Shown here one piece after another: positions 10,045 through 19,454 of a stretch of 64,000 nucleotides of DNA. Where the stretch lies: positions 124,001 to 188,000 of the forward strand of contig NZ_BAEE01000063.1 of NCBI RefSeq assembly GCF_000241265.1, read 5' to 3'. Origin of the DNA: Gordonia araii NBRC 100433 (GTDB lineage: Bacteria > Actinomycetota > Actinomycetes > Mycobacteriales > Mycobacteriaceae). Below the pieces are notes generated by a model. That model searched no databases, was not told the origin of the DNA, and saw only the letters and a list, made by a program, of their open reading frames with translations. The translations under genes and the position numbers were made by a program. Position 1 is the stretch's first letter. Each line of letters opens with the position of its first letter.

Positions 10045-10476
10045 ATGTCGGACACGCCACAGCAGGTGCCCGTGACCACGGCCGACCTGCTGCACGCCCG
10101 TCGGGACGACCCGGGCATCGCTCTCGTCAACGCCGACGGATCATGGACCTGGCAGCAGTTCGTCCAAGAATGCGCCATCCGCGCCGCGGCCCTGACCGGC
10201 CTGCGCGGCGACGGCCCCTGGCACGTCGGGGTGCTGATGGACAACGATCCCGAGTACCTGTTCCTGATCGGCGGCGCGGCACTCTGCGGTGCGACCGTCG
10301 TCGGCATCAATCCGACACGGCGCGGGGCAGAACTCCTCGACGACGTGGTGCGCACCGATTGCCAGATCGTCCTGGTCGGCGACGCCTACCGCGAGCTGGC
10401 GAACAACCATGGTCGACATCAACCAGGAGTCGCTGTGCGACTTCATCAAGGCCCGCCTGGCGACGACGACGAATGA
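10045..10476 (+). pseudogene. Truncated acyl-CoA synthetase (FadD17-like), N-terminal remnant
   Basis: From an ATG at 10045 with GGAGGA in front, about 120 residues match the N-terminal region of FadD17-type acyl-CoA synthetases (TWQQFVQE, GVLMDNDPEYLFLIGGAAL, GATVVGINPTRRGAELLDDV). The match stops near 10405 at AYREL. Everything beyond, including the AMP-binding motif and the C-terminal domain (about 380 residues in a full-length enzyme), is missing. The frame then runs out-of-register to a stop at 10476 over the start of the SnoaL-like gene. The intact promoter, operator and ribosome binding site suggest the remnant now serves as a leader for the next gene, after an internal deletion. Confidence 0.8.
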
Positions 10477-10966
10477 GCGTCACCGCACGATGCTCGAGCG
10501 CATGCTGGAGCATGCCCACTTCGAGCATCAGGGGCATCTCAAAGGACTGATGGGCACCCTGGGCCCGGCCACCGACTACCACTTCTGGGAACTTGCCGGC
10601 GATGTCGGGCCCAAAGGTCTCGACGGTGTCCGCACCTACTACTCGCATCTGGTCGAATCGAACGCGCACATCCTGGAGTTCGACTGCCAGCGCATGGTCG
10701 TCGACGACGACTGCATCGTGATCGAGGGCATCCTGACGATGATCCAGCCCGGCGCGTTTCTCGCCGAGAACCCGATGGCCGCCGCCTTCGCCGACATCGC
10801 GAAGACCTATCTGGTCTCCATGCGCAACATCATCTTCTGGCCCTTCGACGAGAACCTGTACATCATCGGCGAGGACTCCTACACCGGCGGCCCGATCGAG
10901 ATGCGCGAGCTGGCCGACGACGAACTGCCGCAAGCGTTCCGGGACGCGGTCGCCGCGTCGTCGTAG
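10409..10966 (+). CDS. SnoaL-like/NTF2-fold protein
   Basis: A 185-aa protein (MVDINQESLCDFIKARL...) of the nuclear-transport-factor-2/SnoaL-like kind; the fold is suggested by the helical start, the conserved aromatic cluster (DYHFWELAG) and the alternating strands in the second half. Family members act as small-molecule isomerases, hydratases or binding proteins, so no activity can be assigned. Its ATG at 10409 overlaps the out-of-frame end of the fadD remnant and has no clear Shine-Dalgarno; it probably depends on transcription, and perhaps translational coupling, from the TetR-controlled fadD promoter. Confidence 0.75.
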   Translation: MVDINQESLCDFIKARLATTTNERHRTMLERMLEHAHFEHQGHLKGLMGTLGPATDYHFWELAGDVGPKGLDGVRTYYSHLVESNAHILEFDCQRMVVDDDCIVIEGILTMIQPGAFLAENPMAAAFADIAKTYLVSMRNIIFWPFDENLYIIGEDSYTGGPIEMRELADDELPQAFRDAVAASS

Positions 10967-10976
10967 GCGTCGCCCA

Positions 10977-11516
10977 CTACCAGCGGGCATAAACGCTGCG
11001 TGAACGCGGCCCCAACCTCGTGAGCAGCTGGTGCTCGAACACCGGACTCAGACTCCACGGCCACTCCCGAAACTGGAACGTCGCGTGCGAGAGGTACACC
11101 GTGCGCACGGATTCCCAGTCGCCGAGCGGACCCGAGTGCCCGCAGCTCGTGCACTCGACATCCGGCTCGGCCTGGGTCTCCTGCCACGCGTCTACGTGCT
11201 CGCGTTGAACTCTGAAGGCGGTGCCACACCGAGGACACGGCGGGGACTCCCAGTTGCCACCCGGGTCCGCCGAGGTCCAACCCGCCCTCGGGTAGACGAG
11301 GCCGTAGATCCCACTCGGCACCGGGCCAGGGGTAAAGCCCTCGTCGAGAATGCTCAGCGCGCCCTCATTGGCGACGAGGCAACCCAACTCCTCGTCGCGG
11401 TGGAACGTCCCACTGCTCACGAGCCAGTCGGCGATATCTGTGACGAGGGCCGGCGCTTCGTCGGCGCTGCAATCAAGGCTCAGGTACGTGTAGACGTTCT
11501 CGCTCACGGGGTTCAC
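10977..11516 (-). CDS. Zinc-ribbon protein of unknown function
   Basis: A 179-aa protein starting at a GTG (11516). It has two CxxC knuckles, CPRCG (about residue 93) and CTSCG (about residue 122), separated by some 28 residues, a zinc-ribbon arrangement. The flanks are acidic at the N-terminus (LDCSADEAPALVTDIADWL) and Trp/aromatic-rich at the C-terminus (FQFREWPWSLSPVFEHQLL). No signal peptide or membrane segment. I do not recognise the family. The gene is convergent with the SnoaL-like gene (10-bp gap) and lies downstream of a large hairpin at 11532. Confidence 0.75.
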   Translation of the reverse strand: MNPVSENVYTYLSLDCSADEAPALVTDIADWLVSSGTFHRDEELGCLVANEGALSILDEGFTPGPVPSGIYGLVYPRAGWTSADPGGNWESPPCPRCGTAFRVQREHVDAWQETQAEPDVECTSCGHSGPLGDWESVRTVYLSHATFQFREWPWSLSPVFEHQLLTRLGPRSRSVYARW

Positions 11517-11531
11517 GCTATCGTCGGCAAC

Positions 11532-11597
11532 TCCTCCCGCACCGATTCGCGTTTCCCGACGGGATCGCGTCGGGAAATGCGAAACCGTGCGGGAGGA
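11532..11597 (-). terminator. 66-nt near-perfect hairpin between the GNAT gene and zinc-ribbon gene
   Basis: Two 29-nt arms (11532-11560 and 11569-11597) pair at 26 of 29 positions, plus one possible G-U, around an 8-nt loop. The hairpin starts 8 nt after the stop codon of the GNAT gene. It has no U-tract. It is a likely strong intrinsic-type terminator, or a small palindromic mobile sequence. Confidence 0.7.
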
Positions 11598-11604
11598 ACG
11601 ACGA

Positions 11605-12438
11605 TCAGTCGATCAGGACCGTGGCGAACGTGCCTACCTGCTCGAAGCCGACGGCCTCGTACGCCCGTCGAGCACCCACGTTGAAGTCGTTCACATACAG
11701 GCTCGGGATCCGGCCGTGGGACCGAATGGCCGACGCGACGGCGGCGGTGCCCGCCTTACCCATACCGTTGGCGCGGCAATCGGGCGCCACCCACACGCCC
11801 TGAATCTGGCCGGCGGCATGCGATAGCGCGCCGATCTCCGCTTTGAAGACGACGCGCCCGCCGTCGAAACGCGCGAAGACTCGCTGCGCATCGATCAACC
11901 CGAGGAGCCGTTTGCGATACGCACGACCGCCGTCGAGTCCGCACGGATCGACGCCGATCTCGCTGGTGAACATGTCGACCGCGGCCGGAAAGTAAACGTC
12001 GAGGTCGTCGCGGGTGACCAGTCGCACCTCGGGGTCGACGGGCGCGAGCGGCTCGCCTTTCAGCGCCATCAACTGCTGCACCGGCCGCACCTCGCGGGCC
12101 GGTCCCCATGCGTCGGTCATCCGTTCCCATAGTCCCAGCGCCAGCGGCGCGGGTCCGACGATCGACGAGCATTCCCTCGGCCTCGTCAAGGCGGTCTCGG
12201 CGAAATAGTCCAGGTCCGCCTCGTCGCCGACGAGCGGGATCAGATTCGCGCCGGAGAAACACAGCGAGAACTCGGGATCGTCGGCCGACCACAGTTGACC
12301 GCCCAGCCAGCGCGGCTCGATGCCGTAGGACTCCACCCGGGCCGCGACCATGCAGCAGGCGACCGGATCGGCCGCCAGGGCGCGCGCGACGGCCAGCGCA
12401 TCGCTGGTCTGCAGCGGCTGTCGACTCCTGGTCAGCAT
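11605..12438 (-). CDS. GNAT-family N-acetyltransferase with DUF4081 domain (Rv2867c-like)
   Basis: A 277-aa protein. The N-terminal half (to about residue 120) fits the actinobacterial DUF4081 region, and the C-terminal half has the GNAT acetyl-CoA loop as IQGVWVAPDCRANGMGKAGTAAV (split: IQGVWVAPDCRANG, then MGKAGTAAV) and the end motif YVNDFNVGARRAYEAVGFEQVG. M. tuberculosis Rv2867c has the same architecture and the same position just before gcpE/ispG. The acetyl acceptor is unknown. It lies 33 nt downstream of ispG on the same strand, and its stop is followed by the 66-nt hairpin. Confidence 0.88.
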   Translation of the reverse strand: MLTRSRQPLQTSDALAVARALAADPVACCMVAARVESYGIEPRWLGGQLWSADDPEFSLCFSGANLIPLVGDEADLDYFAETALTRPRECSSIVGPAPLALGLWERMTDAWGPAREVRPVQQLMALKGEPLAPVDPEVRLVTRDDLDVYFPAAVDMFTSEIGVDPCGLDGGRAYRKRLLGLIDAQRVFARFDGGRVVFKAEIGALSHAAGQIQGVWVAPDCRANGMGKAGTAAVASAIRSHGRIPSLYVNDFNVGARRAYEAVGFEQVGTFATVLID

Positions 12439-12471
12439 GAGCCGGACTCCTCCTCCGACGAGAGGCCCCCG

Positions 12472-13638
12472 TCAGGTCACGGTAACGACGGGGGTACCGC
12501 TCTCAGTGTCGCCCGATTCCTCGGCAATTCGCAGGGCTTCCTCGATTAACGTCTCCACGATCTGCGACTCGGGCACCGTCTTGATCACCTCACCCTTGAC
12601 GAAGATCTGTCCCTTGCCGTTACCGGACGCAACACCGAGGTCGGCTTCGCGCGCCTCGCCGGGTCCGTTGACGACACAACCCATCACGGCCACCCGCAGG
12701 GGCACCTCCATGCCATCGAGACCGGCCGTCACTTCCTCGGCCAGCTTGTACACGTCGACCTGTGCTCGACCGCACGACGGGCAGGACACGATCTCCAGCT
12801 TGCGAGGTCGCAGATTCAGCGACTGCAGTATCGCGTCGCCGACCTTGATCTCCTCGACCGGCGGCGCCGACAGCGACACGCGGATGGTGTCGCCGATCCC
12901 CTCGGACAGCAAGGCGCCGAATGCCGTCGCGGACTTGATGGTGCCCTGAAACGCCGGACCAGCCTCGGTCACGCCGAGGTGCAGCGGGTAATCGCACTGG
13001 GCGGCCAGCTGCCGGTAGGCCTCAACCATGATCACCGGGTCGTTGTGCTTGACGGAGATCTTGATGTCGCCGAAACCGTGCTCCTCGAACAGCGACGCCT
13101 CCCACAGCGCCGACTCGACGAGGGCCTCCGGTGTCGCCTTGCCGTACTTCTCCATCATCCGCTTGTCGAGCGACCCGGCGTTGACGCCGATGCGAATCGG
13201 GATGCCCGCGTCGCCGGCGGCCTTGGCGACCTCCTTGACGCGTCCGTCGAACTCCTTGATGTTGCCCGGGTTGACGCGGACCGCCGCGCAGCCGGCATCG
13301 ATCGCGGCGAAGATGTACTTGGGCTGGAAGTGGATGTCGGCGATCACCGGGATGTTGGCTTTACGCGCGATCTCCGGCAACGCCTCGGCGTCCTCCTGCC
13401 TCGGACAGGCGACGCGGACGATATCGCAACCCGACGCGGTCAGCTGGGCGATCTGCTGCAACGTGGCGTTGACGTCGTGGGTCTTGGTGGTCGTCATCGA
13501 CTGGACCGAAATCGGGCTTTCACTGCCGACGCCGACGTTGCCGACGCGGATCTGGCGCGTCTTGCGGCGCGGCGCGAGAGTCGGCGGCGGCCCGGTGGGC
13601 AAACCGAGTCCGATGGGGATTGACGATGGGCTGGTCAT
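12472..13638 (-). CDS. ispG: 4-hydroxy-3-methylbut-2-en-1-yl diphosphate synthase (flavodoxin)
   Basis: [4Fe-4S] enzyme that converts 2-C-methyl-D-erythritol 2,4-cyclodiphosphate to HMBPP, the penultimate step of the MEP isoprenoid pathway. The 388-aa product has the TIM-barrel signature [22 protein letters not shown] and VRVNPGNI, and the cluster-binding C-terminal domain with cysteines in SCPSCGR and [11 protein letters not shown]. The ATG at 13638 is preceded by GAGG, which overlaps the rip1 stop region. Together with dxr two genes upstream it forms a dxr-rip1-ispG unit on the minus strand. Confidence 0.97.
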   Translation of the reverse strand: MTSPSSIPIGLGLPTGPPPTLAPRRKTRQIRVGNVGVGSESPISVQSMTTTKTHDVNATLQQIAQLTASGCDIVRVACPRQEDAEALPEIARKANIPVIADIHFQPKYIFAAIDAGCAAVRVNPGNIKEFDGRVKEVAKAAGDAGIPIRIGVNAGSLDKRMMEKYGKATPEALVESALWEASLFEEHGFGDIKISVKHNDPVIMVEAYRQLAAQCDYPLHLGVTEAGPAFQGTIKSATAFGALLSEGIGDTIRVSLSAPPVEEIKVGDAILQSLNLRPRKLEIVSCPSCGRAQVDVYKLAEEVTAGLDGMEVPLRVAVMGCVVNGPGEAREADLGVASGNGKGQIFVKGEVIKTVPESQIVETLIEEALRIAEESGDTESGTPVVTVT

Positions 13639-13646
13639 GGCAAACC

Positions 13647-14867
13647 TCAGAACAGCTGGATCGGATTGATGATGTCGGCGGTGAGCGTCAGCACCATGAA
13701 CGCGCCCATCACCGCGACGGCCGCATAGGTGACCGGCATCAGCTTCATGTAGTCGACCGGTCCAGCCGCCGTCTTACCGAAGCGTCGGCGGACCGTGTCG
13801 CGGATCTTTTCGTAGAGAACCACGGCCATGTGGCCGCCGTCGAGTGGGAGCAGCGGCACGAGGTTGAAGAGTCCCAGGAAGAAGTTGATGCTGATCAGCA
13901 GCCCCAGGAACAGCTCCCATACGCCGCGTTCCACGGCGTCGCCGCCGATGACCGAGGCACCCCACACGCTGATCGGCGTGTCCGGTGAGCGTTCACCGCC
14001 AGTCACCGCCGTCCAGAGGGCTCCGATCTTCGTCGGCAGCGAGAGCAATGCATCCCACGTGGCCTCGAACATCTGCCCGGTGAAGGCGACCGACGCGGGG
14101 ATCGCAGACAGTACGTTGTGTTTGACCGGCGCGGGTGGCGCGGGGTACTTCAGGCCGACCATCTGGCGGTTCTGCGTGGTCGTGGTGCCGTTCGGCCCCG
14201 GACCGGTGATGGTCACCGGCGTCGGTGTGACAGTCAGGCTCAGCAACTGTCCGCCGCGCTCGACGCCGAGTTGGACGGGACCGGTTGCCTCGGCCAGCAG
14301 GGGGCTGAGTTCGGCAGCCGTCGTGACCGGCTTGCCGTTGGCGGACACGATCTTGTCGCCGGCACGAAGCCCGGCGGCGGCGGCGGGGCCCGCACCGGCG
14401 CAGGGCACCGCGTTCTCGCCCTTCTCGTTCAGTTGCGGCGCGACGCAGAAGGTCGACGCGACCACCGCCGGCGTCGGCTCCGGCTTGAGGTTGGGCAGCC
14501 CCCACCCGACCGCGAGCACGATGATCAGCACGAAGCCGAGAATGAAGTTCTGCAGCGGGCCGGCGAACAGCACGACCAACCGCTTCCACGGCTTCTGCTT
14601 GTACATCGCGCGCGGCTGCTCGCTGGGCGTCAGCTCGTCATACGGGGTCATCCCGGCGATGTCGCAGAAGCCGCCGAGGGGCAACGCTTTGAAGCCGTAT
14701 TCGGTGTCGCCGCGCCTCGCCGACCACAGCGTCGGACCGAACCCGACGAAGAACCGGCGCACCTTCATGCCGGTGGCCTGCGCGGCCCACATGTGGCCGC
14801 ACTCGTGCCATGCCACCGACAGCACCAATGCGATCGCGAACGCCGCGACCCCGAGGGCAAAACTCAC
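13647..14867 (-). CDS. rip1: Site-2 protease Rip1 (intramembrane zinc metalloprotease, RseP family)
   Basis: Cleaves membrane-embedded anti-sigma factors and other substrates. From the GTG at 14867 the product is 406 aa, close to M. tuberculosis Rip1 (404 aa). HECGH at residues 21-25 in the first membrane helix gives the zinc ligands; the second motif is [16 protein letters not shown] near residue 345. A PDZ domain with [21 protein letters not shown] lies between, and there are four predicted membrane segments. The GTG start overlaps the dxr stop (GTGA) and has GGAG upstream, so translation is probably coupled to dxr. It ends 8 nt before ispG. Confidence 0.95.
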   Translation of the reverse strand: MSFALGVAAFAIALVLSVAWHECGHMWAAQATGMKVRRFFVGFGPTLWSARRGDTEYGFKALPLGGFCDIAGMTPYDELTPSEQPRAMYKQKPWKRLVVLFAGPLQNFILGFVLIIVLAVGWGLPNLKPEPTPAVVASTFCVAPQLNEKGENAVPCAGAGPAAAAGLRAGDKIVSANGKPVTTAAELSPLLAEATGPVQLGVERGGQLLSLTVTPTPVTITGPGPNGTTTTQNRQMVGLKYPAPPAPVKHNVLSAIPASVAFTGQMFEATWDALLSLPTKIGALWTAVTGGERSPDTPISVWGASVIGGDAVERGVWELFLGLLISINFFLGLFNLVPLLPLDGGHMAVVLYEKIRDTVRRRFGKTAAGPVDYMKLMPVTYAAVAVMGAFMVLTLTADIINPIQLF

Positions 14868-16042
14868 TGGTTCAACTCCGTTGCTCTCGCCACCTGCGCG
14901 GCCCGGGCGCGGGCCCACCGGTCAGCGGCGAATACCTCTTCCACAGTACCCGGCTCGGCCCTCCACTCGTCAGCCGCGGCGAGTACGTCGACGATGGTCG
15001 GGACGATGCGGTCGAACCGCAACCGACCGTCGAGAAAGGCCTGCGCCGCGACCTCGTTGGCAGCGTTGTAGACCGCGGTCAGACTGCCGCCGGCCCGCCC
15101 GGCATCGCGGGCCACCTCGATCGCCGGAAAGACCTCGTTGTCGACGGGTTCGAACGTCCACTGCGACGAGGTCGAGAAGTCGCACGCCGCCGACGAACCG
15201 GGCACACGATCGGGCCAGCCCAAGGCGAGGGCGATGGGCAGCTTCATCGATGGAGGGGAAGCCTTGGCGATGGTGGCACCGTCGACGAAAGTGACCATCG
15301 AGTGCACGATCGACTGCGGGTGGACGGTGACGTCGATGCGGTCGTAGGGCACGTCGAACAGCAGATGTGCCTCGATGACCTCCAGCGCCTTGTTGACCAG
15401 CGTGGCCGAGTTGAGGGTGATCATCGGGCCCATTGACCAGGTCGGATGCTGACCCGCCTGCTCCGGGGTGACGTCGCGCAGCTGCTCCGCGCTCCAGCCG
15501 CGGAACGGGCCGCCCGACGCGGTCAGCACCAGGCGATCCACCTCGGCGGCACTCCCGCCGCGCAGACACTGGGCGATCGCCGAATGCTCGGAGTCGACCG
15601 GCACGATCTGCCCCGGCGATGCGGCATTGACCACAAGCGATCCGCCGGCCACCAGCGACTCCTTGTTGGCGAGCGCGAGCCGTGCCCCCGATGCGAGCAC
15701 GGCCAGGCTGGGGGCGAGGCCGAGAGCACCGACGACGGCGTTGAGCACGATGTCAGCGGGCACCGACTCGACGAGATCGACCATCGCGTCGGCCCCGGAG
15801 AGCACCTGGTCCCCCAGGGCTTCGGACACCTCGCGGGCCGCCTGATCGTCCGCGACCGCGACCGCCGACGCCGGGATGCCGAACTCGCGCGCCTGAGTGA
15901 TCAACGTCGCAGGATTTCCGCCGCCGGCACCGAGCCCGACGACGGTGAAGCGCTCGGGGTGCTCGGCGATCACCTCCAGGGCCTGGGTGCCGATCGAACC
16001 GGTCGACCCGAGGAGCAGTACTCGTGTGGTCACGCGGGTCAT
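14864..16042 (-). CDS. dxr: 1-deoxy-D-xylulose 5-phosphate reductoisomerase
   Basis: NADPH-dependent enzyme for the first committed step of the MEP pathway (DXP to MEP), the target of fosmidomycin. The 392-aa product has the NADPH motif [16 protein letters not shown] at the N-terminus, [25 protein letters not shown], and TASGGPFRG with the active-site loop. Metal-binding acidic residues lie in VDSEHS. The ATG at 16042 is preceded by GGGGGAGA; a GTG three codons in is an alternative. It is first of a tightly packed dxr-rip1-ispG set. Confidence 0.96.
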   Translation of the reverse strand: MTRVTTRVLLLGSTGSIGTQALEVIAEHPERFTVVGLGAGGGNPATLITQAREFGIPASAVAVADDQAAREVSEALGDQVLSGADAMVDLVESVPADIVLNAVVGALGLAPSLAVLASGARLALANKESLVAGGSLVVNAASPGQIVPVDSEHSAIAQCLRGGSAAEVDRLVLTASGGPFRGWSAEQLRDVTPEQAGQHPTWSMGPMITLNSATLVNKALEVIEAHLLFDVPYDRIDVTVHPQSIVHSMVTFVDGATIAKASPPSMKLPIALALGWPDRVPGSSAACDFSTSSQWTFEPVDNEVFPAIEVARDAGRAGGSLTAVYNAANEVAAQAFLDGRLRFDRIVPTIVDVLAAADEWRAEPGTVEEVFAADRWARARAAQVARATELNQ

Positions 16043-16121
16043 TCTCCCCCATCACGAGAAGTCGGACACACGGCGGTTATGATGACTGCCAACGCACCAG
16101 CACCGTCGAAGGAGTCGTCAA

Positions 16122-16391
16122 GTGGCTAGCACCGAGGTCGATCACCCCAGCGTGGATACCGGTTGGGTCCGCGAGCCGGTCGAGGCTCCGTCGGCGCGAT
16201 TCGGCTGGCACGGCTTCGGCCGCAAGACCGGCTCGATCGCCGGATGGTTCGTAGTGATCGCCCTGCTGGGCATGCTTATCGGCAACCACACCGGCAAGGT
16301 CGAAGACATCTTCCTCGTGGCCACCGCAGCCGTCATCGCGTTCTTACTGATCAGGAACACCGTCTCCCCCGGGCGCAGCAAGTCCGCCTGA
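16122..16391 (+). CDS. DUF2631 membrane protein
   Basis: An 89-aa protein with a soluble N-terminus (about 40 residues) and two hydrophobic segments (GWFVVIALLGMLIG and IFLVATAAVIAFLLI), ending in a short basic tail. It matches the small DUF2631 family of Mycobacteriales, found near dxr. The start is a GTG at 16122 with AAGGAG seven bases upstream; TATGAT at 16078-16083 is a fitting -10. It is divergent from dxr. Function unknown. Confidence 0.82.
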   Translation: MASTEVDHPSVDTGWVREPVEAPSARFGWHGFGRKTGSIAGWFVVIALLGMLIGNHTGKVEDIFLVATAAVIAFLLIRNTVSPGRSKSA

Positions 16392-16475
16392 CTGGGTACT
16401 CACCCAAAGCCCTCCCGGGCAGCTCCGCCGCCACGTTCGATCGGAGCGCAATGCCCAACTAATTGGGGTTTTCCC

Positions 16476-16504
16476 TTGCCTCAACGCGCGCGCGGCCGTA
16501 CTAT
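16476..16504 (+). promoter_or_regulatory. Vegetative promoter of the HNH gene
   Basis: TTGCCT (16476-16481), a 17-bp spacer and TACTAT (16499-16504), about 45 bp before the GTG start. The -10 is directly followed and overlapped by the LexA-type box. Confidence 0.65.
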
Positions 16505-16518
16505 GAACATATGTTCGA
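16503..16518 (+). promoter_or_regulatory. LexA (SOS) box
   Basis: ATGAACATATGTTCGA contains the core GAAC-N4-GTTC in a perfect 12-bp palindrome with a full GTTCGA right half, close to the mycobacterial SOS box TCGAAC-N4-GTTCGA. It overlaps the -10 and the expected transcription start, the usual place for LexA repression. Confidence 0.7.
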
Positions 16519-16547
16519 TTAGGGGCTGTTGCGGCTGATCAAAGGGG

Positions 16548-18203
16548 GTGAATCGCGTGCCCGGAGGGACCGAGCGCAGTGTGGACTACGACATTGCCGA
16601 GGGATTCGAGTTGCCCGAGACTCCACTCGCCCTGGCGCTACTAATTGATGCGGCTACGGCCAAACTCGCCGACGTCGCGATGGGATTGGCCTCCGATGCG
16701 GAGGTCATGGGCGCGCTCAAGGCAATCGAAACAGCTCGCCGCCGGAGCGCCGGGGTAGACGCAGCGTTACTCGTCGAGATTTCAGACCGCAATCTCTACC
16801 GAATCCAAGGCCATTCATCGGTACGGCGATTCCTGGCCCAGGACTTGCGGTTGGGCCCGACCGAAGCCAAGCGGCGCTATGAGACGGTACTGGCGATCGG
16901 CAAGTTCACTTCCCTGAGCGGGCAGCCATTGCCACCGAGCCGGGAACCGGTGGCCGCAGGCGTGGCCGAGGGCGAGATTTCCGCCGACCACATCCACGAG
17001 ATCGAAGCAATCCTGGCCAAAGTGCCGTCATTGTGCCCAAATGCCGACACTGACCGTGCGGTCGACATACTTGCTACAGCCGCGCGCACGATGGCACCGC
17101 AGGACTTGAAGCCAATCGGGCAACGCCTGCTCGCCCATCTCGACCCGGACGGGAAGCTGACCGACGATACCGACCGGCAGCGCCAACGCGGATTGACGCT
17201 GTGCCGCCAAGACCGGCGGCTCATGAGCAAGATCACGGGGGAAATGACACCGGCACTGCGGGCCAAGTTCGAAGTGATCCTGCACAACTGGGCGGCCCCG
17301 GGCATGAATAACCCCGACGACGAGCACCCGGTGCGAGGCTCGATCGCCGACCTCGGCGAAAGCGAACGCGACGCACTGGCCGACGCCGTGAAACGCGATA
17401 CTCGCACGCCGGCCCAGCGCAACCACGATGCTCTCGACACGTTGTGCGAATGGGTCCTGGGACACCAGGCGCTGGGCCGCCCGGACCGCATCCCCGCCCA
17501 ACTCGTCGTGACAGCTGAGCTATCGCAGTTGACCTCGTTGGCCGCCGGTCACCCCAATGGGGCGGCACTGACCACCACGGGCACCCTGGTCCCAGTCGCC
17601 GACCTGATCGAGGTTGCCGCCGAAGCCAACCCGTGGCTCGAGGTGTTCGCCGACAAGACCCGCGAGATACTCGACTTCGGGCGCGGCAAACGGATCGCCA
17701 CCTTCAGCCAACGCCTCGCCTTGTTCGGCCGCGACCGCGGCTGCACTCGGCCCGGCTGCACGGAACCGTTCATCCGCACCCAGGCGCACCACGCCGCAGC
17801 CGACTACGCCAAAGGCGGACGAACCGACGCGGCCGAGCTGACCGGCGCATGCGGGCCTGACAACCGCAACGTCGGCGACAAACCCGGCAACTGGGAGACC
17901 ACGGTGATCACGTCCGGCCCCGAGGCCGGACGCATCGGCTGGCGAATGGCCGGTAGCGACCAGCCCTATCGCACGAACCCCGTCCACCACCCGGAAGCTT
18001 TCCTCAAACACCTGCCCAGCAACGGCGGCGCATCCACCGGCCCTGCCAGCCTTCGATCGACCAGCCCGCCCCGCTCGTCTCAGCCACCACAAGCGGAATG
18101 CCCCCGCGACGAGAGCGTTTCAGAGCAGCCACCCCCGGAGAACGCCACAACAAACAGGTCACGCGTCGAGTCCACGTTGACCGCGCTGCTCGACGCGGCG
18201 TGA
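16548..18203 (+). CDS. DUF222/HNH endonuclease-like protein (13E12 repeat family)
   Basis: A 551-aa member of the multicopy 13E12 family. The DUF222 domain covers roughly residues 40-330, and the HNH nuclease domain about residues 390-450: GCTRPGCTEPF zinc knuckle, AHH, DYAKGGRTDAAELTGACGPDNRN, then GNWETT. The last His of the more usual CGPHHR is Asp-Asn here; both forms seem to occur, so activity is uncertain. The C-terminal 80 residues are low-complexity Ser/Pro. Start: GTG at 16548 lies on the AAAGGGGG; the GTG at 16557 is better spaced from it. A LexA-type box lies on its promoter. Codon use is less GC-biased than in neighbouring core genes, suggesting transfer. Confidence 0.9.
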   Translation: MNRVPGGTERSVDYDIAEGFELPETPLALALLIDAATAKLADVAMGLASDAEVMGALKAIETARRRSAGVDAALLVEISDRNLYRIQGHSSVRRFLAQDLRLGPTEAKRRYETVLAIGKFTSLSGQPLPPSREPVAAGVAEGEISADHIHEIEAILAKVPSLCPNADTDRAVDILATAARTMAPQDLKPIGQRLLAHLDPDGKLTDDTDRQRQRGLTLCRQDRRLMSKITGEMTPALRAKFEVILHNWAAPGMNNPDDEHPVRGSIADLGESERDALADAVKRDTRTPAQRNHDALDTLCEWVLGHQALGRPDRIPAQLVVTAELSQLTSLAAGHPNGAALTTTGTLVPVADLIEVAAEANPWLEVFADKTREILDFGRGKRIATFSQRLALFGRDRGCTRPGCTEPFIRTQAHHAAADYAKGGRTDAAELTGACGPDNRNVGDKPGNWETTVITSGPEAGRIGWRMAGSDQPYRTNPVHHPEAFLKHLPSNGGASTGPASLRSTSPPRSSQPPQAECPRDESVSEQPPPENATTNRSRVESTLTALLDAA

Positions 18204-18251
18204 AGGCGTACCCGTCTGCGCTGACAATGCGTACGTGCTGACGATCGCGAC

Positions 18252-19355
18252 CTATCCCTCGGCAGCCAACTGCCCGCACGCCGCCGCGATCTCCTGACCC
18301 CGTGTGTCGCGGACGGTGCACGAGACGCCCTGGTCGCGTACGCGCGTCACGAATTCTCGCTCCACCGGCTTGGGGCTCGCGTCCCACTCCGAGCCCGGCG
18401 TCGGATTCAGCGGGATCAGATTCACGTGCACCAGCGATCCGAGCGCGTCGCGCAGCTTCTGCCCCAGCATGTCCGCCCGCCATGGCTGGTCGTTGACGTC
18501 GCGGATCAGCGCGTATTCGATCGACACTCGGCGCCCGGTCGTATCCGCGTAGTAGCGCGCGGCTTCCAAGACCTCCGCGACCGACCATCGATTGTTCACC
18601 GGGACCAGCGTGTCGCGCAGTTCGTCGTCGGGAGTGTGCAACGAGACGGCCAACGTGACGGACATGCCCTCGTCGGCCAGCCGCCGGATCGCCGGTGCCA
18701 AACCGACGGTGGAGACGGTGACCGACCGGGCGGAGATCCCCAGACCGTGCGGCGAGGGCGACGTGATCTTGCGGACCGCGTCCACCACCCGCTTGTAGTT
18801 GGCCAGCGGCTCCCCCATGCCCATGAACACGACGTTCGACAGCCGGCCGGGCGCGCCGAACTCGCCGTCACGCAGCGTGCGGGCGGCCGAACGAACCTGG
18901 TCGACGATCTCAGCGGTCGAGAGGTTGCGGTCCAGTCCCCCCTGTCCGGTCGCGCAGAAGGGGCATGCCATGCCGCAGCCCGCCTGCGACGAGATGCAGA
19001 GCGTGTTGCGGTCGGAATAGCGCATCAGCACGCTTTCCAGCAGCGTGCCGTCGTGCAGTCGCCACAGTGTCTTGCGCGTCGTGTGATCATCGGTGTCGAT
19101 GGCGCGCACCGGCGTCATCAGCGACGGAAAGAGATGTTCACCGACATCGGCACGGACGGCAGCGGGAAGATCAGTCATCTCCGCGACGTCGGCCGACAGC
19201 CGGGCGTAGTAGTGGTTGGCCAGCTGCTTCGCCCGGAACTTCGGCAATCCCAGTCGCTCGACCGCGGCCGCGGCATCCTCTGGCGACAGATCGGCGAAGT
19301 GGGTCGGGGGCTTGCCGCGCTTGGGCGCGTCGAACACCAGCGGCAAGGAAGTCAT
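18252..19355 (-). CDS. rlmN: Dual-specificity 23S rRNA A2503 / tRNA A37 C2-methyltransferase
   Basis: Radical-SAM enzyme that methylates C2 of A2503 in 23S rRNA. The 367-aa product has the cluster motif CGMACPFC (about residue 125), the GMGEPLANY block, and the catalytic cysteines in SCTVRDTRG (methylated Cys) and the CxxxC region. The start is the ATG at 19355 (MTSLPLVF); an upstream in-frame extension to 19430 is not family-like. It is the M. tuberculosis Rv2880c counterpart, normally next to cdsA, but here three accessory genes separate them. Confidence 0.96.
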   Translation of the reverse strand: MTSLPLVFDAPKRGKPPTHFADLSPEDAAAAVERLGLPKFRAKQLANHYYARLSADVAEMTDLPAAVRADVGEHLFPSLMTPVRAIDTDDHTTRKTLWRLHDGTLLESVLMRYSDRNTLCISSQAGCGMACPFCATGQGGLDRNLSTAEIVDQVRSAARTLRDGEFGAPGRLSNVVFMGMGEPLANYKRVVDAVRKITSPSPHGLGISARSVTVSTVGLAPAIRRLADEGMSVTLAVSLHTPDDELRDTLVPVNNRWSVAEVLEAARYYADTTGRRVSIEYALIRDVNDQPWRADMLGQKLRDALGSLVHVNLIPLNPTPGSEWDASPKPVEREFVTRVRDQGVSCTVRDTRGQEIAAACGQLAAEG

Positions 19356-19454
19356 AGTCAGATTCTCCCACGTCGGACGAGTGATGCACCAACCCGGCGC
19401 CGCGCACCGATTAGTGTCGTCTACGACCACACCAGCGAGGGGGAACGACTACCG

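Noticed and set aside
14868-14918. Earlier start for rip1 at 14918
   Set aside because: The GTG at 14867 overlaps the dxr stop, has GGAG upstream and gives the length of known Rip1.
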